64,000 nt of DNA, taken from contig NZ_MWUJ01000011.1 in NCBI RefSeq assembly GCF_002210225.1, positions 62,001-126,000 on the forward strand, read 5' to 3'. The notes beneath the pieces were generated by a model. The model saw nothing but the letters and a program-made list of their open reading frames with translations, made no database searches and was not told the origin of the DNA. Source of the stretch: Geofilum rhodophaeum (GTDB lineage Bacteria > Bacteroidota > Bacteroidia > Bacteroidales > Marinilabiliaceae). Below, in pieces: positions 10,193 through 18,949 of this stretch. The position numbers and the translations under genes were made by a program. Position 1 is the first letter of the stretch, and the number at the start of each line of letters is the position of its first letter.

Positions 10193-11236
10193 ATGAAAGC
10201 TGTAAAATCCATCCCGTTTCTCTTTATTCCCCTGCTGCTGATCGGCCTCTGCCTGGGCTCCTGCGAAAAATACGTCACCGACTTTGACTTTGAAAAGAAG
10301 GAGGCCCGTCTGGTCATCAACGCCCTGCTGAACCCCGACAGCGTTATTACCGTCCACGTCAGCACCAGCAAAACACTGAATCCACCTCGCCCCAGCTTCT
10401 ATTTAACCGAAGCGGAGGTAAAGGTGTATGAAAACGGCAATCTGCTGGGCACCATGCTGCACGACAGCATGGGCTACTATTTACTGCCCGATGTACGTCC
10501 CCAGGCAGGCGCCACCTACCGCATTGAAGCCTCCGCAGAGGACTATGCCACCGCCTATGGTGAAACAAGGATTCCGCAAGGATTCCGCATCGAACAGATA
10601 GAATCGGAATTTCTACCCTCCTACCCGCTCTACGACGGTTGGGAACACCGCACTCAAGATTTGGAGGAATACCGCATCGTACTTAAGCTTCCGGAAGGTG
10701 TCGACACCTGGCACGGCGTGAGTCTCATCAGCGAGGGCACTTACACCTCCGAAGAATGGGAGTGTGTTACCTTGGATGAACCCTTCTTCAACGGCTACAT
10801 GTGGACGCAGGACAGTTGTTACTGGACCGGAGACTACCTTACACAGAACTACCGTGGTACGACAAGCTCCATTGCCCCGCAGGACTTTATTCAGTTTCGC
10901 TCAGGCTGGTCTTACTTTGAAATGGGCGAGCGGGGTGTTGATAATTTCTACGAAAAACACTATTTTGGTCGCCCCGATAAGTACCAATCCCAGCTTTCCC
11001 TTCTGATCAGAACCAATGCCAACCCACCCTCGCAAGAGGACAATCAGCAACTTACCCTATACATCGACAGTTACAGCGAGGAACTGTACAAGCAAATGTA
11101 CTCCCTGGCCCAGGACGAAGAGGTTGGCGACAACCCCTTTGCCGAAAAAATCAACATTTACACCAACGTTGTTAACGGCCTGGGCCTGGTGGGAAGCTTA
11201 AACAGCACAAGTCGCCTCCTGCCTCAGCCCTATTAA
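10193..11236 (+). CDS. DUF4249 family outer-membrane-associated lipoprotein
   Basis: The protein has 347 residues and a lipoprotein signal peptide with lipobox LGSC (Cys about residue 24). The body begins with the typical DUF4249 segment (EARLVINALLNPDSVITVHVSTSK), an Ig-like fold, then YRIEASAEDYATAYGETRIP. It sits 18 bases after the TonB receptor and 11 bases before the peptidase, so the three are almost surely co-transcribed. DUF4249 proteins regularly accompany this class of receptor and may be a surface or periplasmic ligand-binding partner; no function is proven. No unusual features were seen. Confidence 0.88.
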   Translation: MKAVKSIPFLFIPLLLIGLCLGSCEKYVTDFDFEKKEARLVINALLNPDSVITVHVSTSKTLNPPRPSFYLTEAEVKVYENGNLLGTMLHDSMGYYLLPDVRPQAGATYRIEASAEDYATAYGETRIPQGFRIEQIESEFLPSYPLYDGWEHRTQDLEEYRIVLKLPEGVDTWHGVSLISEGTYTSEEWECVTLDEPFFNGYMWTQDSCYWTGDYLTQNYRGTTSSIAPQDFIQFRSGWSYFEMGERGVDNFYEKHYFGRPDKYQSQLSLLIRTNANPPSQEDNQQLTLYIDSYSEELYKQMYSLAQDEEVGDNPFAEKINIYTNVVNGLGLVGSLNSTSRLLPQPY

Positions 11237-11247
11237 TTTTCTTAAAC

Positions 11248-13287
11248 ATGAAAAAACTCACCCTTGGTCTTTTAATTGTACTCACTATGACGCATTGTAC
11301 AACCAAAACGGAATCCGTCTCTGGTTCCATCATAAACGACGAGCACATCGGCACAGCCCTGGAACGCCTGACGGAAAAACATCCCCAGGCAGATCGGGAT
11401 ATGGCCGAAAAAGGCCTACGCCACGCCGCCTCCCTCTGGTGGGCTGAGGACGGCTCTGCGGAAGATTTCATTGCCTATTGCAGCGAAAACTTCCTCGCCG
11501 ACGCAGTCGCAAAAGAACAAAGCTTTGCACAGCTCAGCAAGCATTTCGAAACCATCTGGGGGCATTTCAACAAAATGAGTCTCCACTTGCAGGAGCCGCT
11601 GCACCTCAAGTACGGGGAAGTGCTGCCCATCGATGCCCAATTTGCCGGATTTGATGCCGCCGCCCACCTTCAGGACGATCTGTACGCCAACAAAATAGCC
11701 TTCTTTGTAGCACTCAACTTCCCCTATTATTCGCTGGAAGAAAAGCAGGATTTGGGTGGGGACTGGAGTCGGTTGGAATGGGCCTATGCCCGACTGGGCG
11801 ATGTTTTTACAGCGCGGGTGCCCGCCGCCCTGCAACAGGACTATGCCCGGGTGAGCGCCCAATCCGAAATGTACATCAGTCACTACAACATTCGCGCCGG
11901 TGAGTTGCGTAACAACGAAAACCGCGCACTCTTTCCCGAGGAGCTTTCCCTTTTATCGCACTGGAATTTGCGCGACGAGCTCAAGGCCAACTATCCGCTG
12001 GGCCAAGAGGGCCTGGAGAAACAGCGCATGATTTACGAGGTGATGAAACGCATCATCGACCAAAGCATTCCCGAGAAAATCGTCAACAACCCCGACTACC
12101 AGTGGAATCCATACAACAATGAGGTTTGGAAAGACGGCGAGCGCGTCGAGCTTGCCGCTGAACCCGACACGCGCTATCAGCACATCATCAATAATTTTAA
12201 GGCGCTGCAGGCTATGGACGCTTATTCGCCCCTCGACACCTACATCCGTCGGAATTTTGAAGGCAGCATGGAGATTGCGCAACCTGAGGTAGAAGCCCTC
12301 TTTATGGAGTTTTTAAGCTCTGAGGTACTGAAGCAAACGGGGGACTTTATTGCAGAGCGACTGGGCCGACCGCTGGAGGCCTTTGACCTGTGGTACGATG
12401 GCTTTAAGGCGCGCAGCACCATCAACGAGGACTTGCTGAGTGAGCAGACCCGGCAACGCTATCCCGATGCAGCTGCCTTTGAAGGGGACTTACCGCAGGT
12501 GCTGATGCGACTGGGTTATTCCCGGGAGCGGGCCGACTTCCTGGCCGGAAAGATTTCGGTGGAGCCGGCACGCGGCTCGGGTCATGCCTGGGGAGCCGCC
12601 ATGCGCGGCATGCAGTCCTACCTCCGCACCAGGGTGCCCGACAAGGGGATGGACTACAAGGGCTACAACATTGCCATGCATGAGCTGGGCCATAATGTGG
12701 AGCAAACGATTTCGCTTTACAACGTAGACCACTATCTGCTCAACGGAGTGCCCAACACCGCCTTTACCGAGGCCCTGGCCTTTATCTATCAGAAAAGGGA
12801 CCTCGATGTACTGGGCATGCCCTCAAGCAATCCGGCGGAGGAGGCCTTCCGAACCATCGACCTGCTGTGGTCGACCTACGAAATCATGGGCGTGTCTCTG
12901 CTCGATATGCGGGTGTGGAAATGGCTTTATGCCCATCCCGAAGCCAGCGCTGCAGAGTTGAAGGCCCAGACCATTGCACTGGCCAATGAGATATGGAACG
13001 ATTATTTTGCACCGGTTTACGGCATTGAAGACCAGCCTGTACTGGCCATCTACTCGCACATGATCAGCTATCCGCTTTACCTGTCGGCCTATGCCTACGG
13101 CAACATCATTGAATTTCAGCTCGAAGACCATCTGAAAGGAAAAAACTTTGCCGACGAAACCGACCGCATTTACCAGTTGGGGCGCCTGACGCCCAACCAT
13201 TGGATGCGAGAGGCGGTGGGTGCCGATATGGACATCCAGCCCATGCTTAAGGCAGCCGAAGCTGCCTTAAAAGAGGTTCGCGACTAG
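11248..13287 (+). CDS. Lipoprotein zinc metallopeptidase (gluzincin, M3-like)
   Basis: The protein has 679 residues. The signal peptide ends in a lipobox-like LTMTHC, so the mature protein is probably a lipoprotein. The body is largely helical, with the zinc motif HELGH at residues 478-482 (MHELGHNVEQ) and a plausible third ligand Glu508 in FTEALAF, about 26 residues further on, as in M3-type oligopeptidases. Catalysis would be peptide hydrolysis in the periplasm or at the surface. It is the third gene of the receptor/DUF4249 operon, with an 11-base gap. This suggests that the receptor handles peptides or a peptide-linked ligand, which is inference. The family assignment beyond gluzincin is uncertain. 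The operon ends at the bidirectional hairpin 13301-13339. Confidence 0.75.
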   Translation: MKKLTLGLLIVLTMTHCTTKTESVSGSIINDEHIGTALERLTEKHPQADRDMAEKGLRHAASLWWAEDGSAEDFIAYCSENFLADAVAKEQSFAQLSKHFETIWGHFNKMSLHLQEPLHLKYGEVLPIDAQFAGFDAAAHLQDDLYANKIAFFVALNFPYYSLEEKQDLGGDWSRLEWAYARLGDVFTARVPAALQQDYARVSAQSEMYISHYNIRAGELRNNENRALFPEELSLLSHWNLRDELKANYPLGQEGLEKQRMIYEVMKRIIDQSIPEKIVNNPDYQWNPYNNEVWKDGERVELAAEPDTRYQHIINNFKALQAMDAYSPLDTYIRRNFEGSMEIAQPEVEALFMEFLSSEVLKQTGDFIAERLGRPLEAFDLWYDGFKARSTINEDLLSEQTRQRYPDAAAFEGDLPQVLMRLGYSRERADFLAGKISVEPARGSGHAWGAAMRGMQSYLRTRVPDKGMDYKGYNIAMHELGHNVEQTISLYNVDHYLLNGVPNTAFTEALAFIYQKRDLDVLGMPSSNPAEEAFRTIDLLWSTYEIMGVSLLDMRVWKWLYAHPEASAAELKAQTIALANEIWNDYFAPVYGIEDQPVLAIYSHMISYPLYLSAYAYGNIIEFQLEDHLKGKNFADETDRIYQLGRLTPNHWMREAVGADMDIQPMLKAAEAALKEVRD

Positions 13288-13300
13288 TGCACTTCATACG

Positions 13301-13339
13301 AAAAAAAAGAGCTGCCCCCAAAAGGAGCAGCTTTTTTTT
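13301..13339. terminator. Bidirectional terminator between the peptidase and PLDc_N-like genes
   Basis: A-run, AGCTGC, loop, GCAGCT, then T-run: the hairpin has A and T tracts on both sides and can terminate transcription in both directions between two convergent genes. Confidence 0.85.
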
Positions 13340-13354
13340 GATGCTAAGAATGAA

Positions 13355-13522
13355 CTACTTCTTCTTAACAAAGTAATAAACGATGGCGGTAATGATGCTG
13401 AACAGCAGAGCAAAGATGGTCCACAAAATCTTTGAGCCTGCACCCATTTTTCCTTTGGCCCAAACATCATAAATCACCCAAATGGCGCAAATAAGTGCTA
13501 CCAGTCCAATAATAGTTTCCAT
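13355..13522 (-). CDS. Small PLDc_N-like membrane protein
   Basis: The protein has about 55 residues starting at METIIG; a longer in-frame start at 13546 adds eight polar residues (MFNQSNCI) that look non-coding. It has two predicted membrane helices (about 2-17 and 30-50) joined by a loop with WAKGKMGAGSKILW and ends KKK. The pattern of a Trp/Asp-containing first helix, KxLW, and a second helix ending in basic residues is that of the PLDc_N (phospholipase D-nuclease N-terminal) domain, found alone in many small proteins. Function is unknown; it is probably an inner membrane protein. It is convergent with the peptidase gene across a shared terminator. Confidence 0.72.
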   Translation of the reverse strand: METIIGLVALICAIWVIYDVWAKGKMGAGSKILWTIFALLFSIITAIVYYFVKKK

Positions 13523-13660
13523 AATACAGTTTGATTGGTTAAACATCTAAACTTAAACAAAATGCTTAAATAAACAAACCCTTTAATCTTTCAAGAATTT
13601 AAACTGGCAGCTTGTCTCGCCATCACTGATCCTTATAACGCAAACAGCGCCCACCCCCGC

Positions 13661-14587
13661 CTATAATTCCTTCCGTGCCCTGCGCTCCATGAGCAGCAGC
13701 GAATGGTAAATAAAACGATTTACGGGAACATCCACACCAAGCTTGTCGGCCAAACGAAGCACTGCCCCATTCTGATAATCGAGTTCAGATGGTTTACCTT
13801 CCCAAATATCGCGGGTGAGCGAGGCGGTGGTTTCCGGAGGAAAGGTATCAATAAGGGCCATTGTTTTGCCCACAAAATCCTCCTCAATAAGAACTCCTGA
13901 ACGCCGGCCTACCATGGCCACTTCTTCAAATAAAGCCTGCATAATGGCGCGCGTCTCCTTACACGAGCGCAGCTCACCATAGGTAGACCTGGTCAATGCC
14001 AGGTATGCACTTACGCATATCGCAATAAACTTCTTCCACAAATCGGCTTCAATATGTTCGGAACAACGGGCTTTTATCCCTGCCTGCTCAAAAAGGGTCT
14101 TAAGCCGGGCAGCTTTGGTGTTTAAAGCGGGATCGCGGAAGCCATAAACGATGCTTGGTTCTACTGCTGTATGACGAATAACTCCGGGGCCCTCTACATA
14201 GCTGATGATGCGGCAAAGTCCCGAAAGCACCTGGTCAGCTGGCAAAGCTGCCGTCAGTTCCTCGGTAGCCAGCACCCCGTTTTGAAGCGGAAGGACAAGC
14301 GTCTCCTCCCCCATCAATTGTGCAATTTGAGGTGCAAGTTCTGCCACTTGCCAAGCCTTAACAGCCAGCAAAATCAAATCGGCCGGCCCGGCATCAGCAA
14401 GATTCGAAACAAAACGCGCCTGCCTGATCTGCACATCACCCTGAATACTTTTTAGTATTAACCCCTTTTTCTGCAGCGCCTCAAGATGTGCGCCACGGGC
14501 CACAAAACAAACATCGTTGCCCGCCTGGGCCAATCGCGCACCAAAATATCCACCTACGCCTCCGCTTCCGATAATGGTAACTCTCAT
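13661..14587 (-). CDS. panE: 2-dehydropantoate 2-reductase (ketopantoate reductase)
   Basis: The protein has 308 residues when started at MRVTIIGSGGVGG; upstream in-frame ATGs would add a hydrophobic extension with no support. It reduces ketopantoate to pantoate with NADPH in pantothenate/CoA synthesis. The N-terminal Rossmann motif GSGGVGGYFGARLA binds NADPH, followed by AVKAWQ and LPLQNGV. The C-terminal ApbA domain carries the catalytic Lys region (DLWKKFIAICVSAYLALT) and the conserved TRDIWEGKPSELDYQNG segment near the active site. It is monocistronic, with a divergent T6SS block upstream. Members of this family can act on other 2-keto acids, so the exact substrate is inferred. Confidence 0.88.
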   Translation of the reverse strand: MRVTIIGSGGVGGYFGARLAQAGNDVCFVARGAHLEALQKKGLILKSIQGDVQIRQARFVSNLADAGPADLILLAVKAWQVAELAPQIAQLMGEETLVLPLQNGVLATEELTAALPADQVLSGLCRIISYVEGPGVIRHTAVEPSIVYGFRDPALNTKAARLKTLFEQAGIKARCSEHIEADLWKKFIAICVSAYLALTRSTYGELRSCKETRAIMQALFEEVAMVGRRSGVLIEEDFVGKTMALIDTFPPETTASLTRDIWEGKPSELDYQNGAVLRLADKLGVDVPVNRFIYHSLLLMERRARKEL

Positions 14588-14917
14588 ACTATTGTAATTG
14601 GTCATAAAAACATTAAGCCAACAAATTAAACAAAAGCACCAGATAAGGATAAAATTTCTGCAAATATTTTTTTTCTGAAGCACATTTCATATATTTGACT
14701 CGTGAAATAATTATCGTTAGTACGGCAATCCAAAAGCGATAATCTGTCCACACAAAATTAATCTTTAACCCAAGCACCCAAATGATGAACATTACACACT
14801 CTTCTCGGGCACCCGCCTGTTGTAACGCACCAAACCTAGCAGTCTCTTCTACAACGGTGCAGAAAAATCCGTAAAATCCGGCTTCAACTTTCCACTAACC
14901 CACATTTTTAAAGCAAG
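14588..14917. other. Intergenic region between panE and the T6SS block A
   Basis: About 330 bases separate the divergent panE and tssN starts. No coding frame is convincing. It holds a plus-strand -7-like box (14690-14697) and an AT-rich stretch around 14650-14760 that probably contains both promoters. A long leader of about 200 bases for tssN would follow if that box is used. Confidence 0.5.
14690..14697 (+). promoter_or_regulatory. Candidate -7 box for the tssN-tssR block
   Basis: TATATTTG fits the Bacteroidetes -7 consensus TAnnTTTG. No clear TTTG -33 element lies 18-21 bases upstream, and the distance to tssN is about 220 bases, so the call is weak. Confidence 0.3.
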
Positions 14918-15775
14918 ATGGAATTATTAACATCATACTTATTATGGCCAATACTAGGACTTGTTCTTCTATTGATTGGCCTATTTATTCTAAAAAAACT
15001 AAGACTGCCCCAACTGAAAAAGACCCTGCTGAGTGTGTTGTTGGGCATTCTGCTGCTTTGCCTTCCGGCCCTGGCTGGATTCCTTCAATACCAATACATG
15101 CCACACGGCTACCTTTTGACCCTGATATTTGCCGGGTCCCTGGGTTGCATATTTGCACAGCTGCTCCTCCCGGCTTTACATCCCGACAAAAACTACGGGG
15201 TTGAACTCCTGATTTTAAGTCTGACCCTTCTGCCGGCCTACGGCTTATTTGTGCTGATTTTTAATTTGTGTAACGAATTACAGTACGGACTATGGGCAGG
15301 AGGAAGCCTTTTGGCCTTTATTTTTCCCTCGCTGTTCGTCAAAGCCCATCAAAGCTTCATTTCCATACCTGCAGAAGTATATCGTGTTTGGTACTACAAC
15401 AACAACGAAACACCGGAAGAACCGGGCAGCATAGATTACAACGCACTTATCGTCCTGGAAATAGAGTTGATGAAGCGGATGGGAGATGCCCATCCGGTGA
15501 AAATAAAAGCCAAAGCGCCAAGAGACTTACCATTTGGTGTATGGTTCAAGCGACTTATCAACGATTACAACATAAAATCTCCGCTGGCTCCAATCGAGCA
15601 CTTTTCCAAAGAAAGCGAGATGGGTTGGATGTTCTACACCCGTCCATCCTTATTCCGCTCAAAAAGACACATTGATTTCAACAAAAGTTTTAGAGAAAAT
15701 AAAATAAAAGAGCGACGTACCATCATCGCCAAAAGAGTTAAAACGGAAACCACACCCAATCCCGCAAAAAAATGA
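14918..15775 (+). CDS. tssN: T6SSiii inner membrane protein TssN
   Basis: The protein has 285 residues. About five hydrophobic helices fill residues 5-145, followed by a cytosolic domain (YRVWYYNNNE..., about 155-285) that ends very basic. The layout of multi-pass N-terminus plus soluble C-domain, and its position directly upstream of tssK, match TssN, a component unique to Bacteroidetes T6SS subtype iii. That subtype lacks the TssJ/L/M membrane complex, and TssN is thought to be part of the replacement envelope complex. It is the first gene of the plus-strand block and its stop overlaps the tssK start by 4 bases. The family call rests on layout, motif feel and context. Confidence 0.78.
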   Translation: MELLTSYLLWPILGLVLLLIGLFILKKLRLPQLKKTLLSVLLGILLLCLPALAGFLQYQYMPHGYLLTLIFAGSLGCIFAQLLLPALHPDKNYGVELLILSLTLLPAYGLFVLIFNLCNELQYGLWAGGSLLAFIFPSLFVKAHQSFISIPAEVYRVWYYNNNETPEEPGSIDYNALIVLEIELMKRMGDAHPVKIKAKAPRDLPFGVWFKRLINDYNIKSPLAPIEHFSKESEMGWMFYTRPSLFRSKRHIDFNKSFRENKIKERRTIIAKRVKTETTPNPAKK

Positions 15776-16932
15776 AGAACAGCAACAACAAACTGGTCAA
15801 TTGGCAAGACAGCATGAATGTGTCGGCCAAACACTTTTTACAAACCGAGAACTACTTTATTGAGGCCTTAAGGGATGTAAGCACCCAGGGGCTCAACAAG
15901 CATAATTTTGGTCTGCTCCCGGCCAACGGGCAACAACGCGACACCGATGGTATAAAAATCAGTGAACACCCTTCCGGACATATTGAAATCAGGCTTTTGC
16001 ACTGCAATGCCATCACCCGGTCAGGCTTAAGAATAGCCTTTCATCCCGATCCGGAGAATCCCCTGGTTCGACGCCACGACCCCGCCAAAGATAAAGACCG
16101 AAATAAAGACCGGGAAATTACGCTTTGGGACATCATAGTTGTGGCGGACCCCTTTAAAAGGATTCCTACGGGAGAACCCGATCCGGAAGAAAACCCTCCC
16201 CGCCACCCTGACGCAGAAAACAATTACGATTTAATGGTTGTGCCATCAGGTGAAATTGACACCCTGGAGTTTGGCAATCACCACCTGATTATAGGCCGAA
16301 TTCGTAAAAAAGGCGATCAATACGAGGTCGACCACAACTACATACCGCCCTGTACCTCTATGAACGCCCATCCTGAATTGGTGGAGTACCACAATAAATT
16401 TGCACACCAGCTGATTGACATTGAAAAGAATGCGCGCAACATCATTGCCAAAATATACAGTCGCTCCAACGAGACCCAACTGGCAGTCAACATCATGCAC
16501 GTATGCCGCGACCTGCTGAGCTACCTTTCAGGCATTTACTTCAATTATAGAAATAAGGCCCTTTACATGGCACCGGTGGACACCATCAATTTCATCTCCA
16601 CCCTGGCCCATACCCTATACATCAGCATTTCAACCATAAGCGGTCCACACAAAGAGGAATTGCTGAACTACTTTTACGAATGGAGCGATGTTACTCCGGG
16701 TTCCTTTGAGGACATGCTGGCCAGATCCATGCAAATACTCTACGAACATGGCAATATAAGAACGACTATGCTCGAAGCAGACATCCTTCTGAATACCATT
16801 GGCGAACTTTGGAGCAAGCTGAGCCAATTGGAATACATTGGTCAACACAAGGAGAGCATCGTGGTTTCAGAGACTTCGGGTTTTACCGCTCCCAAACAAA
16901 GCAAAGCAGGTAATTACAGCATTTTCGACTAA
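15772..16932 (+). CDS. tssK: T6SS baseplate protein TssK
   Basis: The protein has 386 residues and connects the baseplate wedges (TssE/F/G) to the membrane complex. The N-terminus (VNWQDSMNVSAKHFLQTENYFIEAL) is the Bacteroidetes version of the TssK opening, in which the protein is told by a W-x-x-G/S-M-x-x-x-x-HF pattern. Beta-rich N- and middle domains follow, then a helical C-domain (NARNIIAKIYSRS..., YLSGIYFNYRNKAL). It overlaps tssN by 4 bases and precedes tssG by 14, so it is co-transcribed. Its length is somewhat below the proteobacterial TssK (about 445), as expected for subtype iii. Confidence 0.85.
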   Translation: MKNSNNKLVNWQDSMNVSAKHFLQTENYFIEALRDVSTQGLNKHNFGLLPANGQQRDTDGIKISEHPSGHIEIRLLHCNAITRSGLRIAFHPDPENPLVRRHDPAKDKDRNKDREITLWDIIVVADPFKRIPTGEPDPEENPPRHPDAENNYDLMVVPSGEIDTLEFGNHHLIIGRIRKKGDQYEVDHNYIPPCTSMNAHPELVEYHNKFAHQLIDIEKNARNIIAKIYSRSNETQLAVNIMHVCRDLLSYLSGIYFNYRNKALYMAPVDTINFISTLAHTLYISISTISGPHKEELLNYFYEWSDVTPGSFEDMLARSMQILYEHGNIRTTMLEADILLNTIGELWSKLSQLEYIGQHKESIVVSETSGFTAPKQSKAGNYSIFD

Positions 16933-16946
16933 GCACACTTACAGCT

Positions 16947-17891
16947 ATGCAAGCACAACCGACCATAAACAGCGCGCCCATCAACCAGGGAATGTCCGAC
17001 TATAGGGCCGAGCTCATTGCTGCCCTATTGCTGGAGCAGGGTCTATCCATGGAGGAGCTGTTGATTATTCGTGATGGAGCCGGGAAACGTGGAGTAGCCA
17101 AGGACATTGCCAGTGTACAATACGGACGTTATAAGAATACCGACACCTCTTTGGTCATCCACACACGCCGCAGAGGCTTGTACGATCAACTGCCGGAGGG
17201 ACTCTTTCACCGGACAAGCCCTTCTCCGGGCCAACGTTCAAAAGAGAGAATTCTGGCCGATATGAACAGGCAGCGTGCCGAAGAATTTTTCATTCGCAAC
17301 TATTTTCGTCTGTTCGAAACAGAGGCAGATGCACATCGTGTTTTAGCCCAACAACTGGAACTGCATTACGACCGAAAGAACGAATATCCCGAATACGTTA
17401 GTGTTTTCAAACAATACTGGCCCATTTTAAAGGATATGGAAATCAGTAAGGCCGTATTATTTATGAAGCTGATTCCGGTTTTGCCCGAAATCCGTCTCTC
17501 GAAGACCAGGATAGCAAAAGCTGTGGAAATTATTCTGGATATTCCGGTGCGCATCAAAAGCAGAGCGTCCTCCCAAAGCGACCACTTAAGCAAGAGCACA
17601 AAAAAATTGGGACAAGCCGCCTTAGGCAGGGATTTTGTTTTGGATGGCATTTCGCCTTTGCACTTTACTGACTTAAGTATTGAAATTGGGCCCGTTTCAC
17701 CGGAAAAGCTTCCTCTTTGCATGCCCGAAGCACCCATTCACAACATTCTCACCTTGTTACTGAACAACTTACTTCCGGCATCCTCCTCGCCCAAGATTCA
17801 TTTTATAACCAGTCCCCTTCAGAACCCTTTTGTACTGTACAAAACAGGTGCTGGCAGAAACTTTCTGGGACGCAACACCTGGATTTCTTAA
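16947..17891 (+). CDS. tssG: T6SS baseplate wedge protein TssG
   Basis: The protein has 314 residues. Supporting features are the LPEGLFHR segment, LGQAALGRDFVLDG in the C-terminal part, and the ending FLGRNTWIS; a glycine-Asn-Thr-Trp end is also seen in other TssG proteins. TssG forms the baseplate wedge with TssE and TssF and contacts TssK. Here tssG follows tssK, while tssE and tssF sit 10 kb away in a different block, so wedge genes are split over two transcription units. No membrane segment is present. The gap to the next gene is 11 bases. Confidence 0.8.
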   Translation: MQAQPTINSAPINQGMSDYRAELIAALLLEQGLSMEELLIIRDGAGKRGVAKDIASVQYGRYKNTDTSLVIHTRRRGLYDQLPEGLFHRTSPSPGQRSKERILADMNRQRAEEFFIRNYFRLFETEADAHRVLAQQLELHYDRKNEYPEYVSVFKQYWPILKDMEISKAVLFMKLIPVLPEIRLSKTRIAKAVEIILDIPVRIKSRASSQSDHLSKSTKKLGQAALGRDFVLDGISPLHFTDLSIEIGPVSPEKLPLCMPEAPIHNILTLLLNNLLPASSSPKIHFITSPLQNPFVLYKTGAGRNFLGRNTWIS

Positions 17892-17902
17892 CCCCCAATA
17901 CC

Positions 17903-18427
17903 ATGAAAGCAAAAAACAGAAAAGAAGTACTTCTGGCCTGGCTTAAGTTCATTTGTGTACTCCTGGCCACGGTAGCCACAGCCTTAGTGCTGTTGGTTGG
18001 TTTTGTTCACACCTCAAAAGTGGAACTCAAAAAAATAGAACAACAAACCCTGGCCTTCGACCGCATCTTCAGTCTCCAAGTTGAGACAACTGAAAGAGCA
18101 GACTCCCTGGTACTACTTACGCAACTACTTAACACCAATGAACGCATCAACGACCTTCATTTACAAGAAGTCATCAGCGATAAAAAAATGGGGCTGATGC
18201 TCCAACTCGACAAAATGCCCGAATCGGATGCCCGCTTGTACCGGATGCTTACGCAACAATTCAATGGCTTTTTAGATACCAAGGACAGCATCCGCTATAT
18301 GCTTCAGGAAGAACAATTGATTCGGGAGGATCTGCTCAGATGCATCAACAACAATAAACTGGCTGCCCGTCGTTTGTCGATAGGCTCAGCCACTACCGGG
18401 GTCGAAAATCAAACAGAAAAACCATGA
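17903..18427 (+). CDS. tssO: T6SSiii single-pass membrane protein, TssO-like
   Basis: The protein has 174 residues starting at MKAKNRKEVLLAWLKF; an upstream in-frame extension lies wholly within tssG and is rejected. A short basic cytosolic N-terminus, one membrane helix (about 15-36) and a helical, probably coiled-coil periplasmic domain fit TssO, one of the T6SSiii-specific envelope proteins. Its stop overlaps the next ATG by 4 bases. It could instead be called TssQ, since both are small single-pass proteins; the order in the locus and the KN-x-KE...F start favour TssO. Confidence 0.62.
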   Translation: MKAKNRKEVLLAWLKFICVLLATVATALVLLVGFVHTSKVELKKIEQQTLAFDRIFSLQVETTERADSLVLLTQLLNTNERINDLHLQEVISDKKMGLMLQLDKMPESDARLYRMLTQQFNGFLDTKDSIRYMLQEEQLIREDLLRCINNNKLAARRLSIGSATTGVENQTEKP

Positions 18428-18927
18428 GTCAGAAAAAATACGTGAATTCAAAAGAAAAAAAACTGGGTTTTTTATATGTGACCCTATTGTTTCTTTGTCT
18501 CAGCGGCCTGTCCGTTCACCTGCTGTTTAAACACCAGCAACACTGGCTCAACATGCCCGACAAAACGCTTGTTATAAAGAAAATGGACCGCATTCTTGAG
18601 TTTCGGGAAGAACAAAACAAGCAAAGTCTGGTTTGTGACTCCATCTATCAAAAAATTAAGCGATTCCAACCAGGCATCAATGCCAGTTACGAAGAAAACG
18701 ACATCAAATTCCTGATTAGCGATCTCCGGAACCAATACAACGAAAACACCTGGGACAACAGACATAAAGCTTTTGCTCAGGTAGCCGACTTGTACGAGAT
18801 GTGGTTCATCGATAAAAAGAAGCTGTGGAGTGTAACACAAAACACCCTCACTTTTAAGCAAAACCTTCAGGACTGCGAAATTGGTCTGGAACAAAAAATC
18901 CAGGAAATCAACAACCTGCAAAAGTAA
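18424..18927 (+). CDS. T6SSiii single-pass membrane protein, TssQ-like
   Basis: The protein has 167 residues: a basic cytosolic N-terminus (KKYVNSKEKK), one membrane helix (about 14-35), then a helical periplasmic domain. It looks like a diverged partner of the preceding protein and lies between it and the PKD protein, where T6SSiii loci carry their second small membrane component (TssQ or TssP by different labels). No lipobox is present. I could not settle which accessory Tss name applies, so no symbol is given. Translation is probably coupled to the upstream gene through the 4-base overlap. Confidence 0.6.
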   Translation: MSQKKYVNSKEKKLGFLYVTLLFLCLSGLSVHLLFKHQQHWLNMPDKTLVIKKMDRILEFREEQNKQSLVCDSIYQKIKRFQPGINASYEENDIKFLISDLRNQYNENTWDNRHKAFAQVADLYEMWFIDKKKLWSVTQNTLTFKQNLQDCEIGLEQKIQEINNLQK

Positions 18928-18949
18928 GAACCCCTTATACCCCTATCCA

